Origin: Proteromonas lacertae
Taxonomy: Eukaryota; Sar; Bigyra; Opalinata; Proteromonadidae
DNA: 64,000 bases
Assembly: GCA_002245135.1 (NCBI GenBank)
Contig: NGBS01000293.1
Location: 248,001-312,000, forward strand
Direction: 5' to 3'
Made by a program: the position numbers and the translations under genes
In this document: piece after piece, positions 12,099-23,611 of the stretch
How positions within the stretch are numbered: the stretch's first letter is position 1
Layout of the letters: every line of letters begins with the position of its first letter
Notes under the pieces: generated by a model
Told to the model about the DNA's origin: nothing
What the model saw: the letters and a program-made list of their open reading frames with translations, nothing else
Database searches by the model: none

Positions 12099-13167
12099 TT
12101 ATATATCTTCAACAGCTTCATTTACTAGTAAATCTGCTAATACATCAGATACTCGTTCATTTTTAAATATATTTAGTAATTCATCTCTTTCTTCATCAGA
12201 TAATTTTAATATACTACTTAATGTATCCAATATTTCAGTCTTCTTTTCATTACGAATATAATTTAGTAATATATGTTTTATATATGTTACTTCTACTGTT
12301 GATTCTTGATGATATTGAATTATTTCATTTAGTTTGGATATTAATATATTCAATTCATCTGTTTCAGTTCTCAATGATTCATTTTCTGTTGTTTTTTGTT
12401 TTAATATTTCTTCTTTTTCTTTTAACTGCTTTTCTAATACCTTCATCTTATTTTCATTCTATTTATAATAATATACATAGTAACATATACTGTTATATCT
12501 TTTTTATTAGATTCTATTTCCACAGCTTTTATTTTATTCTGTAATTCTATTACTACTTTATTTAATTCTGTATTTTGATAAATCAGTGAATTGATTTGTA
12601 TTTTTAATTTATCATTATTTTTTATTATTAACAATTGATTTGATTCATTCTCTTTTATTAATTCAGCACATTTATCATAATTTACTTTCATTTCTTTAAT
12701 TTCTTTTCTCATTGATTCATTCTCTAACTTCAACTTTTCTATTTCTTTATTTTTCTTTTCTTTTAATATTTCAAAGAATGAGTTTATATTTTCTAATTCT
12801 TTTAATTGTTTATCTTTATTTCTGTCATTATTCTTGATCTGTATTAGTTCGTTATTTATGCTTTGTGATTGCATTTCTAATACCTTTATTCTAATTATAT
12901 TTTCATTCTGTTCTTTTTCTAATTTTTCACTTTTATTCATTTCATCTTTCAACTTTTTTTGTAATTTTTGATTATTATTTTCTAAATTATTAATTCTTTT
13001 GTCTTTTTGTTCCATTTTATGATTATAATCTTCTATTGATATACTTTTTGGAGATGAAGATGATGGTTTTGGAGGAGGTGATGATTTATCTTTATTATCA
13101 GATTTTGAGAAACTTAATATTGGAGGAGGAGAAGAAGAAGTTCCTGGTTTAGATGTTGGTGGTATAG

Positions 13168-13200
<33 letters not shown>

Positions 13201-13984
13201 TTGTAGTATGTGATTGTGGTGGTGATGGTGGTGGTGGAGGAATAGTAGTCGATATTGTAGGATATGGTAATTTATTGTCATTCTTATTATTATTATTTGT
13301 TTTAAAACTATTATCGTCATTGACAAATGAAGATCCTTCTAAATAGAAACTAGCATTAATTAATTTTTCAAATGTCTGTGGTTTTGATGATGATTGAATT
13401 AGTTTCAGACTTTCAGTAATGTCTTTGGATATTGGGATTTTTAGTTCTTTTGATAATTCTTCTATCTCTTCATAAATAACATTGTCAATACATTCAATCA
13501 AAGTCTCATTTAACTTCTTCTCATCTAAAGTTTTTGGCTTTTTTTCATTATATTCTTCATCTTCTTCAGAATCACTGTCAATTATTCTAAATGTGTTTTC
13601 TTTTGATCCTTTTTCAATTTCATATTCATCTAATTCTATTAAATCAAGAGTAATGAACGTATTAAGATAAAGATTTAGATTATCAACAGATAACGAGGAA
13701 CAATCAAATCTTGATGAATAACCCCCAAATAATGATGGACCAAGCAACGATAAACCAAATGTGGTTATTAGTGAAGGAGGAGGTGGTATTATGGAATGAA
13801 ATAATTCTGAACATGTCTGAAAATCATAGATATACTTTTTGTCTATTATATTTGGCTCATTCTCTTGATATTTTTCTTCTTCTGAATCATCTGAATCACT
13901 ATCTACAGTAACAACAGCTGCAATTGGATTTTTATTTGTATTCAAGTTATTAAACATTTTATTATTATGTTTACAGTATTTCAT
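12099..13984 (-). CDS. GRIP-domain golgin, paralogue 1
   Basis: Two exons, 13984-12491 and 12458-12099, with a 32-nt intron. The N-terminal half is acidic and low in complexity, with proline and threonine runs (about 13060-13240). The C-terminal half (after SISIEDYNHKMEQKDKR) is a long coiled coil. The last 60 residues form a GRIP domain, the Arl1-binding Golgi-targeting module. It contains the key Tyr in VTYIKHILLNYIRNE and the hydrophobic helix LSSILKLSDEERDELL. It would act as a trans-Golgi tether. The coiled coil and GRIP parts are clearly related to the gene at 14178-16603, so the pair arose by tandem duplication. Confidence 0.85.
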
Positions 13985-14044
13985 TTCAATATATATAAAT
14001 TAAATAATGAGATAATAAACAAAATTCAAAATAGATATGCTACG

Positions 14045-14060
14045 AAAATTTTGATTAACC
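14045..14060 (-). promoter_or_regulatory. Shared upstream element, GGTTAATCAAAATTTT on the minus strand
   Basis: This lies 61 bp upstream of the golgin start at 13984, the same spacing as the copy at 11983-12000 from its gene. It is a candidate promoter element. Confidence 0.35.
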
Positions 14061-14177
14061 AAATTTTAAAATCTTTCATTTGGTGATATGTCATTATATA
14101 TTGATTATAATACATTCAAAAGTATAAAAATAAACATTTGACAAACAAAGGAAAAAATATTATTTTACTTTGTTAAA

Positions 14178-16603
14178 TTAGATTTCTTGAACAGCTTCAT
14201 TTACTAATAAATCAGCTAATACATCTGATACTCGTTCGTTCTTAAATATCTTCAAAAATTCTTCTCTTTCATCATTGGACAACTTCAATATACTACTTAA
14301 AACGTCCAATATTTCACTTTTCTTATCATCTCTAATGTAATTCAACAGAATATGTTTTATATAGGTTATATCCACTGTAGATTCTTGATGATAGTGAATA
14401 ATTTCATTCAATTTAGAATTAAATAAATTCAATTCATCAACTGTAGTTTTTAATGATTCATTTTCTGTTGTTTTCTGTTTTAAACTTTCCTCTTTTTCTT
14501 CAAGTTCCTTTTCTAATTCTTCTATTTCATATTCTAATTCAGTTTCATTCTATTTCATTAAGTAAAAATTATATATATATATATATATATACTTCTGTTG
14601 GTTGGTTTTCTATATTTTGTTGATCTTGAATCTGTGTTATCATATTTTTATAATGATAATTACTGCTTACTAATTCTTCTTTCTCTTTTTCATTTTCATT
14701 TAATTTATTCTTCAATTCTTCATTACTCTTCATTGTATTGGATAGAAGAATCTTTAATTCTATTAATTCATTACTTTTCAACTGGAATTTTTCATTTAAT
14801 TCGTTTATATCACTTGATTTCAATGATTTTTGTTCATTCAATTCTTTCTTTAAGTTTTGAATTTCTAATCTTAAACTATCATTTTCTTTTAATGTGTTGG
14901 TTAATTTTTTATCATTCTATTAATAAATAAATATATATATATATAAATAAATAGAATATATACAGTAATATCTTGTTTATGAGATTCTAGTTCTATTGTT
15001 TTTATCTTAGTTTGTAGTTCTTTTATTTCTTTATTTGACTGAGTGTTCTGAGTTAATAAAGATGATATTTGTGTTTTCAAAGTTTCAATTGTTTCGTTAT
15101 TTCTTTTTATTAACAATTGATTTGATTCATTTTCTTTTATTAATTCATTACTTTTAGTGAAGTTTACTTTCATTTCTTTTATTTCTTTATTCATTGAGTC
15201 ATTTTCTAATTTTAACTTTTCTATTTCTTCATTATTTTTTGTTTTTATTATTTCAGATGACTTCTTTATATTTATAAATTCTTTTATTTTCTTTTCTTTT
15301 TCTTCATTTTCATTTTGGATTTTAGTTAGTTCTTTATTCATGTTTTCTATTTGTCTTTCTAATTGTTTTATTTTGTTAATATTTTCATTATTTTCATTTT
15401 CTAATTTTTCACTTTTATTCATTTCATCTTTCAATTCTTTCTGTAATTTCTGATAATTACTTTCCAAGTTATAAATCACTTTATCTTTTTGTTTTATCTT
15501 TTGATTATAATCTTCTATTGATACACTCTTTTTCATTCTGTTCAACTGTGTTTCTATTGAATTCTTTTCTTCTAATATTTCTATTATTTTATTTGATAAT
15601 AATTCAATTTTATTACTTTCATCTTTTTCTTCTTTATTTTCTTCATTATTATTATCATCATTTACATTTATTAATTTCGACTGGCAATAAGAGTTTAATG
15701 CTTCATAATCATCAATCTTTATTTTTATATTTTTAATAATATCAATAAATGACTGTATAATATTATTGTCCTTTATTAGTGGAGAAGTTAAAAGATCCGT
15801 TGAAATATTTGAATTATTTATCAAATAATTATTTATTGAAGTGAATAGAATATTATATGTATTAATGTATAATTGAGATTCTTTTTGTTTTTGTTGTAGC
15901 AGTGTAGAATAATCGATTAATAATGATTTATATTTAATGGAAAGTGTACTTGGAGATGGAGAAGATAAGGAAGAAGAAGATGATGAAGAAGTGGATTTAC
16001 TGGTTGATCTAAATTGATTTGGATTTGGATTTGAATTACTTTCCTCTGATTTTGAATTGTTATCTATTTGTGATGGTATTGACAGTAATTTATCCTTTTC
16101 TTTTTCTTTTTCTTTCAATTCTTCTTCTACCTTTACATCATATTTTTCTGATATTGAAGAGTATAAATCTATTTTTCTTTGTAAACGACTGGTTGCTGTA
16201 ATTTGATGATCTAATTTAGATTTGTAATATTGTTCTATTGTTGTTAATTTTGAGTTTGACATAGATAATTTCTTCTATAACAACAAATATAATAAAAATA
16301 ATGAATTATACTTCAAGTGTGCTTATTTTTTGTAACAATACTTTATTTACTTTTTTATCATCATCTGGAGATGTATCAGCTGATGAAATGATTTTATCAG
16401 GCTCTTTTATAGAAGAGTGAGATTCATTTGAATTTTGTTCTTTTCTATATTATGATAAAATAAATCATTACAATATACAATATTTGATCATTATTCGGAG
16501 AAGTAATTTCATCAATTTCATGTTCTACTCCTTCTTTCACGTTTAATTCTGATGTGACAGCTTCTTTCAGTTCTGAAGTAACCGATGATATTAATCCCCA
16601 CAT
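14178..16603 (-). CDS. GRIP-domain golgin, paralogue 2
   Basis: The start at 16603 gives MWGLISSVTSELKEAV. Introns at 16445-16478, 16275-16311, 14917-14963 and 14550-14592 join five exons in frame; the obvious ATG at 16262 is internal. After a Ser/Pro-rich segment the protein is almost entirely coiled coil. It ends in a GRIP domain (VDITYIKHILLNYIRDD; LSSILKLSNDEREEFL). Several blocks match the neighbouring golgin nearly word for word, for example SIEDYNQKIKQKDK and ERVSDVLADLLVNEAV. Predicted role: long tethering rod on trans-Golgi membranes recruited by an Arl1-type GTPase. Confidence 0.87.
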
Positions 16604-16748
16604 GTTTAGATAGGGATATTAGCGAATTTAAAGAAAAAGACTGTTTGAGAAATTTGAAAATGTAATTGACATGTCATAAATACCTTCGTTTTTTTCTCTT
16701 TTTGTTTTTCTCATTTTTGAAAGCAATATTGATTAAAATATAAAATTT

Positions 16749-19700
16749 ATGGAAGAAGTGTCTGAAGAACCTCAAGAGGATCATTTTCTTGAGCAGATTA
16801 AGGCTGACTCTCCTGAAGAGGTATATTTTAGTAATTTCTATATCTTATCATATGAATTTATTTTTATAATATTTTAGCACGTATCACCAAGACCAATGAC
16901 AGTAGCTGGTACTGCTTCTGCACCTGAGTTTTTTCAAACTGCTCCAAGTATTTAATATTATCATATTATCAATTTATAATTATTTTAAATATATAGATCC
17001 AGATAATTATTCAATGCCTCCCATATCTCCAGTTCAAAGAGCACAATCATCAGCTGGAATAAGGCGAAAATCAATATTAGAAGAAACCAGTCGTGTAGTA
17101 ACACCTATGGCAAATACAGATATAGCCAGTCCACTACCTCCAATAGAGAAAAATCGTAAAAATGAAGATGATGATGAATTAGACGATCAAGGTAATCATT
17201 CAGACAAAATGGATGATACTACACGATTATACTTTGGCTCAGATGCAAGACATGATTTTTACAGATTATTTAAAAGTAATTTAACAGCTAGACATGAATA
17301 TGGTGAAACCAGACCACTTACATCAAGAACAAAATATTTACGTAATTGCATGGATAATTACCTTATACCAGATCCATTAATAATCCCTAAAAGAGCTTGC
17401 AGTTCGTTAAATTTCCAATATTATAATTTAGGTAATGATTATTGTCGTGCATTTGGTGAATCTGTCAGTATTGTCCCGAACATCACAACTATCAATTTTA
17501 AAGGGAATGGTATTAATGGTACTGGTATAATTAATCTAATGGAGGGATTATGTAATCAAAAGAATGGAATATTAGAAATAGATTTAAGTGATAATGAAAT
17601 AGGAAGAGAAGGTGTATTGAAATTGTCAGAATATCTAAGAGATAAACATAATTGTCATTTAACCATATTGTCATTAGAAAACTGTAAACTAGGAAGGGAA
17701 AATAGCTTATTACTGGCTGATGGTATTGCAGATAATAAAACACTTACGTATTTGAATTTAGCAAATAATCAGATTGAAGAAGATGGTGCTACATCTATAG
17801 GAGTTGCTATATCATGTAATCCCTTTTTACAAACTTTAGATTTAAGTTTTAATCAAATTAGAGGATATGGAGCTGCTTCTTTTGCTAGATCACTACAGAT
17901 AAATGATAGTTTAACATCTTTAAATCTATCACATAATGGCCTTAGCAATTCAGTCAATCAAGTGGCAATTCAGTCTTTATCATCTAGTTTGGCTATAAAT
18001 AAAACATTGGTTCATTTAGATTTATCCTACAATGCATTAAAACCACAAGATATAATGGTATTATCTACTGGATTGAATTTCAATCACACTATCAGAGGAT
18101 TACATATTTATGGCAATGATGGTCATATTGATAGTAAAGTTTTTGCTTTACCAGGTCCTCCAAATAATCCAGAAATAGATCAGATATCATTGTGTTGGGT
18201 ATGTCAGAATTATCAAGAATTTAGATTTACATTCATTTTAAATGAAACTTGTCCAGTTGTGGAGAATAAAGAAATGATTATTAGATTAGAAATTGATGAA
18301 TGGAGAGATGAGAAAATGAAATATGATAAAGTAAACAATGCATTTGAAGTATACAGAATGGTACCACCAGGAATCTGTCGATTTTACTTCATTCAAGACG
18401 GTAAAGAGTATATCTCAGATGATTATTGGTCAGAAGTTACAGATGTACAGTGCTTTAGGATATGTTAATGTAGTAAAAATCCCAGAAGGTAATAATCAAT
18501 TAGCAGAATCCGAGAATTGTCTGCCAAGACAAGGTATTGGTGAAGCAATCAATAGTTCAATCACTGCCAATTTACCTACAGCAGGTGCAGCAGGTGGTAA
18601 GAAGAAAAGAGAACCAGAATGGAATACTAAAAAATCAATTTTTATGGGAAGAAGATCAGGAGAATGATAGTCGAAATATGTTAGACACTCCTGAAGTATT
18701 TGCTAAAGCATTTGAAGGTGACTGGGCTAAAGTTGATTTTGGTAAATTAATTAAAGAAGAGAAGAAATTAGAAGCAATGAAGGAGAAATGGTGTGAGCAC
18801 TACGCTGTTATTAGACAAGTGTTTTTATATTATACTGGAAATAGTTCACAGGGGAATTATTATGAAATGAACTTAGGTGATTTTATTGATTTATTACATG
18901 ATAATGATATTTATCATCCTAAATTGATGACAATGCAAATGATAGAACAATTGTGGAGAGAAAACGTAGTGGAAGAATTATTAGCAAAGATGGAAGTAGA
19001 AGAACAAGAAAAAGCAGCCAAGGCAGCAGAAAAAGCTGCAAAATCAGGTGATAAAGCTGCAGAAGCTGCTGCTAGAAAGAGTATGGCAGGTCGAAGAAGT
19101 TCAGTAGCAAGAGGAGGAAGTAGAAAAAGTAAGATAAACGATGGACCACAGATTGATATGAATAAAGTGTTTATAAATAGAGGTAAATTTATGGAATTAT
19201 TAACACGAATTGGTATTAAAAGATTCAGTACAAAGAAGAAACCAGTAAGACCAGTTGATGCTGCTGATATTATTGTAAATGAATATTTAGTTCCTAATAG
19301 TAAAAAGTGTGATAATAATTCGTTTAGATCAATGACACTATATTCACAAGTAATGGATGATGTAGTTAGGATATATCAACCTTTATTTAAAGGATCTTAT
19401 CAAGTATTAGCTACTACTAAATTAAAAGGATCGGCTAAGTCATATTTGAGTTTAGATACATATATGGAAGTATTGAGATTCTGCGGCTTGTTGGATGGGA
19501 ATATTAATGAAAGTGATGCGAGATTTACATTTTTACAGTCGAAACATGTTGTGATTGATGAATCTAAGAATGAAAGGTATAAAGTATTAGCGTATTATGA
19601 GTTTGTGGAAGCAATTGCGAGATTGTCGAATTATTATCAAATACCTGAGAAGGATGATCCTGGTATATCTTCACCAGTTCCAAAACACATTGTATTGACA

Positions 19701-19781
19701 ATATTATTACAAAATTTGTCTTTGAAATTGAGAGAGTGGTCTATGGATATGAGAAGAGTTTTATGTATTGTTAAACCTTAA
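16749..19781 (+). CDS. Large leucine-rich-repeat protein with Lys/Ala-rich linker (two frameshifts)
   Basis: ATG at 16749. Introns 16821-16877 and 16948-16996 lead into the long exon. Residues about 150-400 are ribonuclease-inhibitor-type LRRs (LEIDLSDNEIGREG, YLNLANNQIEEDGATSIG, LDLSYNALKPQD). A beta-rich domain follows (about 18140-18460). Then comes a C-terminal region with an Ala/Lys-rich linker (EEQEKAAKAAEKAAKS, about 19000). The frame shifts by one base near 18430-18450 and again near 18640 at a T5 run in ATTTTTATGG. Coding resumes convincingly after both, so I treat it as one gene of about 980 residues. LRR proteins of this layout are common in cilia, but nothing here proves that. Confidence 0.7.
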
Positions 19782-19929
19782 AATAATTATAAAAATTTGT
19801 ATTTACTTTATAAATATTATGTTTTAAGGAAAATTGAAGAAAATAACATTTTACGTAATTAATGTCAAATAGACTTAATTTGACACAGTTTTTCATTTTT
19901 TAAATTCTTCTAAACCAATTTGGATATTC

Positions 19930-20734
19930 ATGGCTCAACCATTATTACCAGTAAATGAATCAACAAAAGTGCCAATTAGTGATGCTGTTAGAGCATCAAT
20001 ACAATACATTTTAGATCAACCTGATATTGGCTTCCCTGCAGACAAGACCCATCATTTTGCTTACAGTTTGAAAGAAGTTGAAGATGACACAGACTATAGT
20101 CGTGAAAAATCAGTGACTGTCAATAATGAAGAATTTTTGTTTATGATTGCCCGAAAAACCATCAACTATGCAGCAGTCCGTGTATATCACTGTCCAATAG
20201 AAGAAAAGACATTCTGGGACAAAACTGCTGGATATTACAAGTTAGTGAAAACTGTCTTATGTTTAGGTACGGATCGTTTACTAAACTGTCTGACATGTAA
20301 ATTCAATGAAATCACTACACTTACATGTGAAGGTGATAAGAAAGTTATGCTTTATAGCTCAACAATCAATGGTTGGATGTTAGGAGCAATTTCAGTGTTA
20401 GGTATTTATCTTTATCCAGTGTATTTATATAACATATTTATTATATATATTATATTAAACTACATTAGTTCTATTTTTATTTTATTATCATAGAATGGTT
20501 GATGTGATCGATATTCATGATGCTACATGGGATAAACATAAACAGTATGTTAAAGAAAGTGAAGAAGGAAAAGAGGTACAACAAGATTTAACTGCTGGTG
20601 CTCCTAGTAACCCTGTACCAGAATCAGCTCCTGTTAATCCACCAGCACCATCATCTGCTTCTGCTGCTATGAGTGGCCCTTCCGATGAGAAGACTGTTTC
20701 TGAAGAATTACCATCAGCAGCTGCTAAAGTCTAA
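19930..20734 (+). CDS. Unrecognised protein with Ala/Pro-rich tail, two exons
   Basis: ATG at 19930. The first exon encodes a globular domain of about 155 residues (QYILDQPDIGFPADKTHHFA; CLGTDRLLNCLTCKF). The second, from 20494, encodes a short acidic segment and an Ala/Pro/Ser-rich tail ending AAAKV. The obvious GTATTT donor at 20402 gives an immediate frame break. A GTTAGG donor at 20397 joins in frame (ISV to MVDVID), giving an intron of 97 nt with an unusual donor. Stop at 20732-20734. I do not recognise the family. Confidence 0.65.
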
Positions 20735-20840
20735 GATTTTTTATTTTTTCAATAGTTCATTGTTGTGTCTTTATGGTTGTGACAATAATAGGTTGATCAT
20801 TTGATTATTTTGTTTGAGTATGTGAAGTAAAAATTTAATC

Positions 20841-20854
20841 AAGCTTTGGCTCGA
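20841..20854 (+). promoter_or_regulatory. Shared upstream motif, AAGCTTTGGCTCGA
   Basis: A variant of AAGCTTGGCTTGA, about 90 bp upstream of the epsin start. Other copies lie upstream of the CYRI, EGF and SP/TP-rich genes. It is a candidate promoter element based on recurrence only. Confidence 0.35.
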
Positions 20855-20932
20855 AAATTTCTCATCCAATCATTTTTGACCGATTAAGATCCAAATTTAA
20901 TTTTTTGATTTTTATCTGTTTAACTTATTATA

Positions 20933-22559
20933 ATGTATGATCTATAAATTTTTTAATTGACATTTTGGTTTTATCTATCAATAGGTTTAAGAAGCAAAAG
21001 ACAGAACTGGAAATGGCATTAGATGATGCCTTAAGTACTGCTAATTGGGGTACATCGACTGCTACACTTAATAAGATTTGTGATTTAGCAGGAGATTAGT
21101 ATAGAATACTATTTTTATAAATCTACATAGTCAAAATTACACAGCTATATTGGATACAGTATGGGCAAAAATGGCATTACCAGCTAAACAATGGAAACTT
21201 ATATTCAAAGCTTTATCTTTACTTGAATATATGATGAAAAACGGTCCAGAAAGAATGTTCGATGATATTAAGTACCACGAAGCAAAAATCAGCACATTCA
21301 CCGAATTCAGTTTCAAAGAAGGACAAATAGAAAGAGGTAATGGTATTAGAGATAAAAGCAAAATAATCTTAGAATTAGTAGGTGATAAGAAGAGATGGAA
21401 GGAAGAGAGAAAGAAGGCATTAGCTATTCGTAAGAAGATGTCAGGTGTAAACTCCATCAGTAGTGCAGATGCTGGAGCAAAGAAAGCTGATTTTAGTGAT
21501 TCTGATTCAGATGATGATAAGAAGAAAAAGAAGGGTAAGAAAGGTAAAGCAGCAGGTAAAAAGACTAAGAAAGGCAAATTGTCAAGTTCAGATGATGATG
21601 ACGACGATAGTGATTCAGATAGTGATGATGATAAGCCAAAGAAGAAGACTGCAAAGAAACCACCAGTCAAAAAGGCATCTGCTAAGAAAGGAAAAATACA
21701 AGTATCAGACGATGACGATGATGATGACGACGATGATAGTGATTCTGAAGAAGAAAAGCCAAAGAAAAAAACAACTAAGAAAGCACCACCTCCAAAGAAA
21801 GTTCCAGCTAAAAGGGGCAAGAAACCAGTTGTATCAGATGATGATGATGAGGATGATGATAGTGATTCTGAAGAAGAAAAACCAAAGAAAAAAACAACTA
21901 AGAAAGCACCACCTCCAAAGAAAGTTCCAGCTAAAAAGGGCAAGAAACCAGTTGTATCAGATGACGAAGATGAAGATGAGGATGAAGATGAAGAAGAAGA
22001 AGAAAAACCAAAGAAAGTCAAAGGTAAAAAAGCACCTCCAAAGAAAGCATCAACCAAGAAAGGAAAGAAGGCAGTATCAGATGATGAAGAGGAAGAAGAA
22101 GAAGAAGATAATGATGGAGGTTTTGAATCAAACAATAGTGATTTATTCAATATTCCATCTGCTCCAGCAGCACCAGAACCAGCAGTTGGTGGAGGTATCG
22201 ATGATTTATTAGGTGGTATTGGTAATATGAATATGGGAGGACAACCACAACAAGGTGGAATGGGTCAAATGGGAGGTATGGGTCAGATGGGTGGTATGGG
22301 AGGTATGGGTCAAATGGGCGGTATGGGAGGTATGGGTGGTATGGGAGGTATGGGCCAAATGGGAGGAATGGGCCAAATGGGCGGTATGGGAGGAATGGGT
22401 CAAATGGGTGGCATGGGAGGTATGGGTGGTATGCCACAACAAGGAGGAATGGGTGGATTTGGTCAAATGGGAGGTATGGGAGGAATGCCACAACAAGGAG
22501 GAATGGGAGGATTTGGTCAGCCACAACAAAACGCCGGAGGAAATAATTTCTTTATGTAA
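20933..22559 (+). CDS. Epsin-like ENTH-domain protein with charged repeats and MGG-repeat tail
   Basis: The ENTH domain binds phosphoinositide membranes in clathrin-mediated trafficking. Helix 1 matches in ELEMALDDALSTANWGTSTA, then NYTAILDTVWAKM, KALSLLEYMMKNGPERM and GIRDKSKIILELV. Intron 21099-21130 (32 nt) joins AGDY to QNYT. The first coding exon appears to end in AT (20933-20934). A 50-nt intron (20935-20984) separates it from G TTT AAG, so the start codon itself is split; otherwise the first usable ATG removes part of helix 1. After the domain come Lys-rich/Asp-Ser-rich blocks repeated in tandem (two almost identical near 21733 and 21859). A GGM(G/Q) repeat tail ends in NNFFM. No NPF motifs are seen. 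Confidence 0.85.
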
Positions 22560-22643
22560 ATATTTAATATGTATGATTCGTGTTTGTTGAGATTGAATTT
22601 AAGAATTAAAAAAGAATGTAATTTAATGTCATTTTGACATACC

Positions 22644-22656
22644 TTCTGGAAAGTTC
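22644..22656 (+). promoter_or_regulatory. Perfect three-unit heat-shock element
   Basis: The bases read TTCTGGAAAGTTC, three alternating 5-bp HSF units (TTC nn GAA nn TTC). They lie 151 bp upstream of the AHA1-type co-chaperone start. This is the kind of gene expected to respond to heat-shock factor. Confidence 0.6.
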
Positions 22657-22806
22657 TGGCTGTTTCATTTTATAACTTTTCTAATTTATATTATCTTGTT
22701 TTCAATAAGAAAGTATATATTATAATATCTATGTGCATTTCTTGGTGATTTTTTTTATATCTAAAGTTGATCTAATTTTTTATCTCATCTTGTATAGTAT
22801 ATAAGA

Positions 22807-23475
22807 ATGTCTGACAAAGAAACTGATGATAAAAAACCTACTGACGATGTTAAACGAGATGCCAACGGAAAACCAATAGATTCAGATTATTATGCTTGGA
22901 GTAAGAAAATGAAAGAAACAAAAGAAACATTAGAAAAATTGGGTGTAGATTGTAAACCAAAGAAACTAGAAAGTCCACCAGTTGAAGAAAATAAACCAGT
23001 TGTAGGTTCTGCTTGGAATAAAGCAGGCACATGGTATATATAACTTCAATATTAATAAATTTTTAGGGAAGAAAAAGATTGTCTCAAGTGGGCAAAACAA
23101 AAAATGTCAGAATTATTTGTGGGTCAACATTTTAAATATAACGATATGGTAATTAAAGTCTCATCTCTAGAAACATGTGATGGTACAGCCACAATAGTAT
23201 TTAGTAAAGGCAAAAAGAAGCCAGGTTATGATTTGAATTTAAAATTCAAATGGATAGCTACAGAATTAATAAATGGTGAAGAAGGTACTGTTACTGCTGA
23301 AGGTACTATCTCCTGTCCTGAATTTTGTGATTTAAATGATGGTGATAATGAATGGACAATTAAAGCTGATAAATCTGATAATTTCCATACCAAAGCACGT
23401 AATCACTTGAAATCATCACAAAATGACATTGTGAAGGTGATGAATGCATGGGTAGACTGTTTCAAAAGTCTTTAA
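22807..23475 (+). CDS. AHA1 N-terminal domain protein, Hsp90 ATPase activator
   Basis: Binds the Hsp90 middle domain and stimulates its ATPase. Two exons, 22807-23033 and 23067-23475, with a 33-nt intron; splicing gives SAWNKAGTWEEKDCLKWAKQ. The segment matches the conserved NxNNWHWTEKD region of AHA1, here with AWNKAGTWEEKD. The rest follows the domain: VSSLETCDGTATIVFSKGKK, DLNLKFKW, EEGTVTAEGTISCPEF and a C-terminal helix. A charged 60-residue N-terminus precedes it. The protein ends after the N-domain (about 210 residues), so it lacks the C-terminal START-like domain of full AHA1 and resembles the Hch1/short class. A heat-shock element lies upstream. Confidence 0.9.
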
Positions 23476-23611
23476 ATTGAAATTAATAAAATTGACTTTG
23501 TTTTCCTTATTTTTTATTTTTTTTGATTATTTTTTATTTTTGTTAGGATTTAAAAATATATAATTGATAATAGAAAAAAATGTAAATTAAATAAATAAAA
23601 ACAATACTATT

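Noticed and set aside
13114-13326. Poly-Gln and poly-His frame
   Set aside because: Off-frame reading of the poly-Thr/Pro stretch in the first golgin.
21137-22150. 337-residue minus-strand frame, Ser/Phe-rich
   Set aside because: It is the antisense of the Asp/Lys repeats of the epsin gene; the runs of serine come from GAT repeats.
22147-22529. Frames rich in Pro/Tyr, His/Ser/Thr or Trp/Val over the epsin tail
   Set aside because: Shadows of the MGG repeat in other frames.
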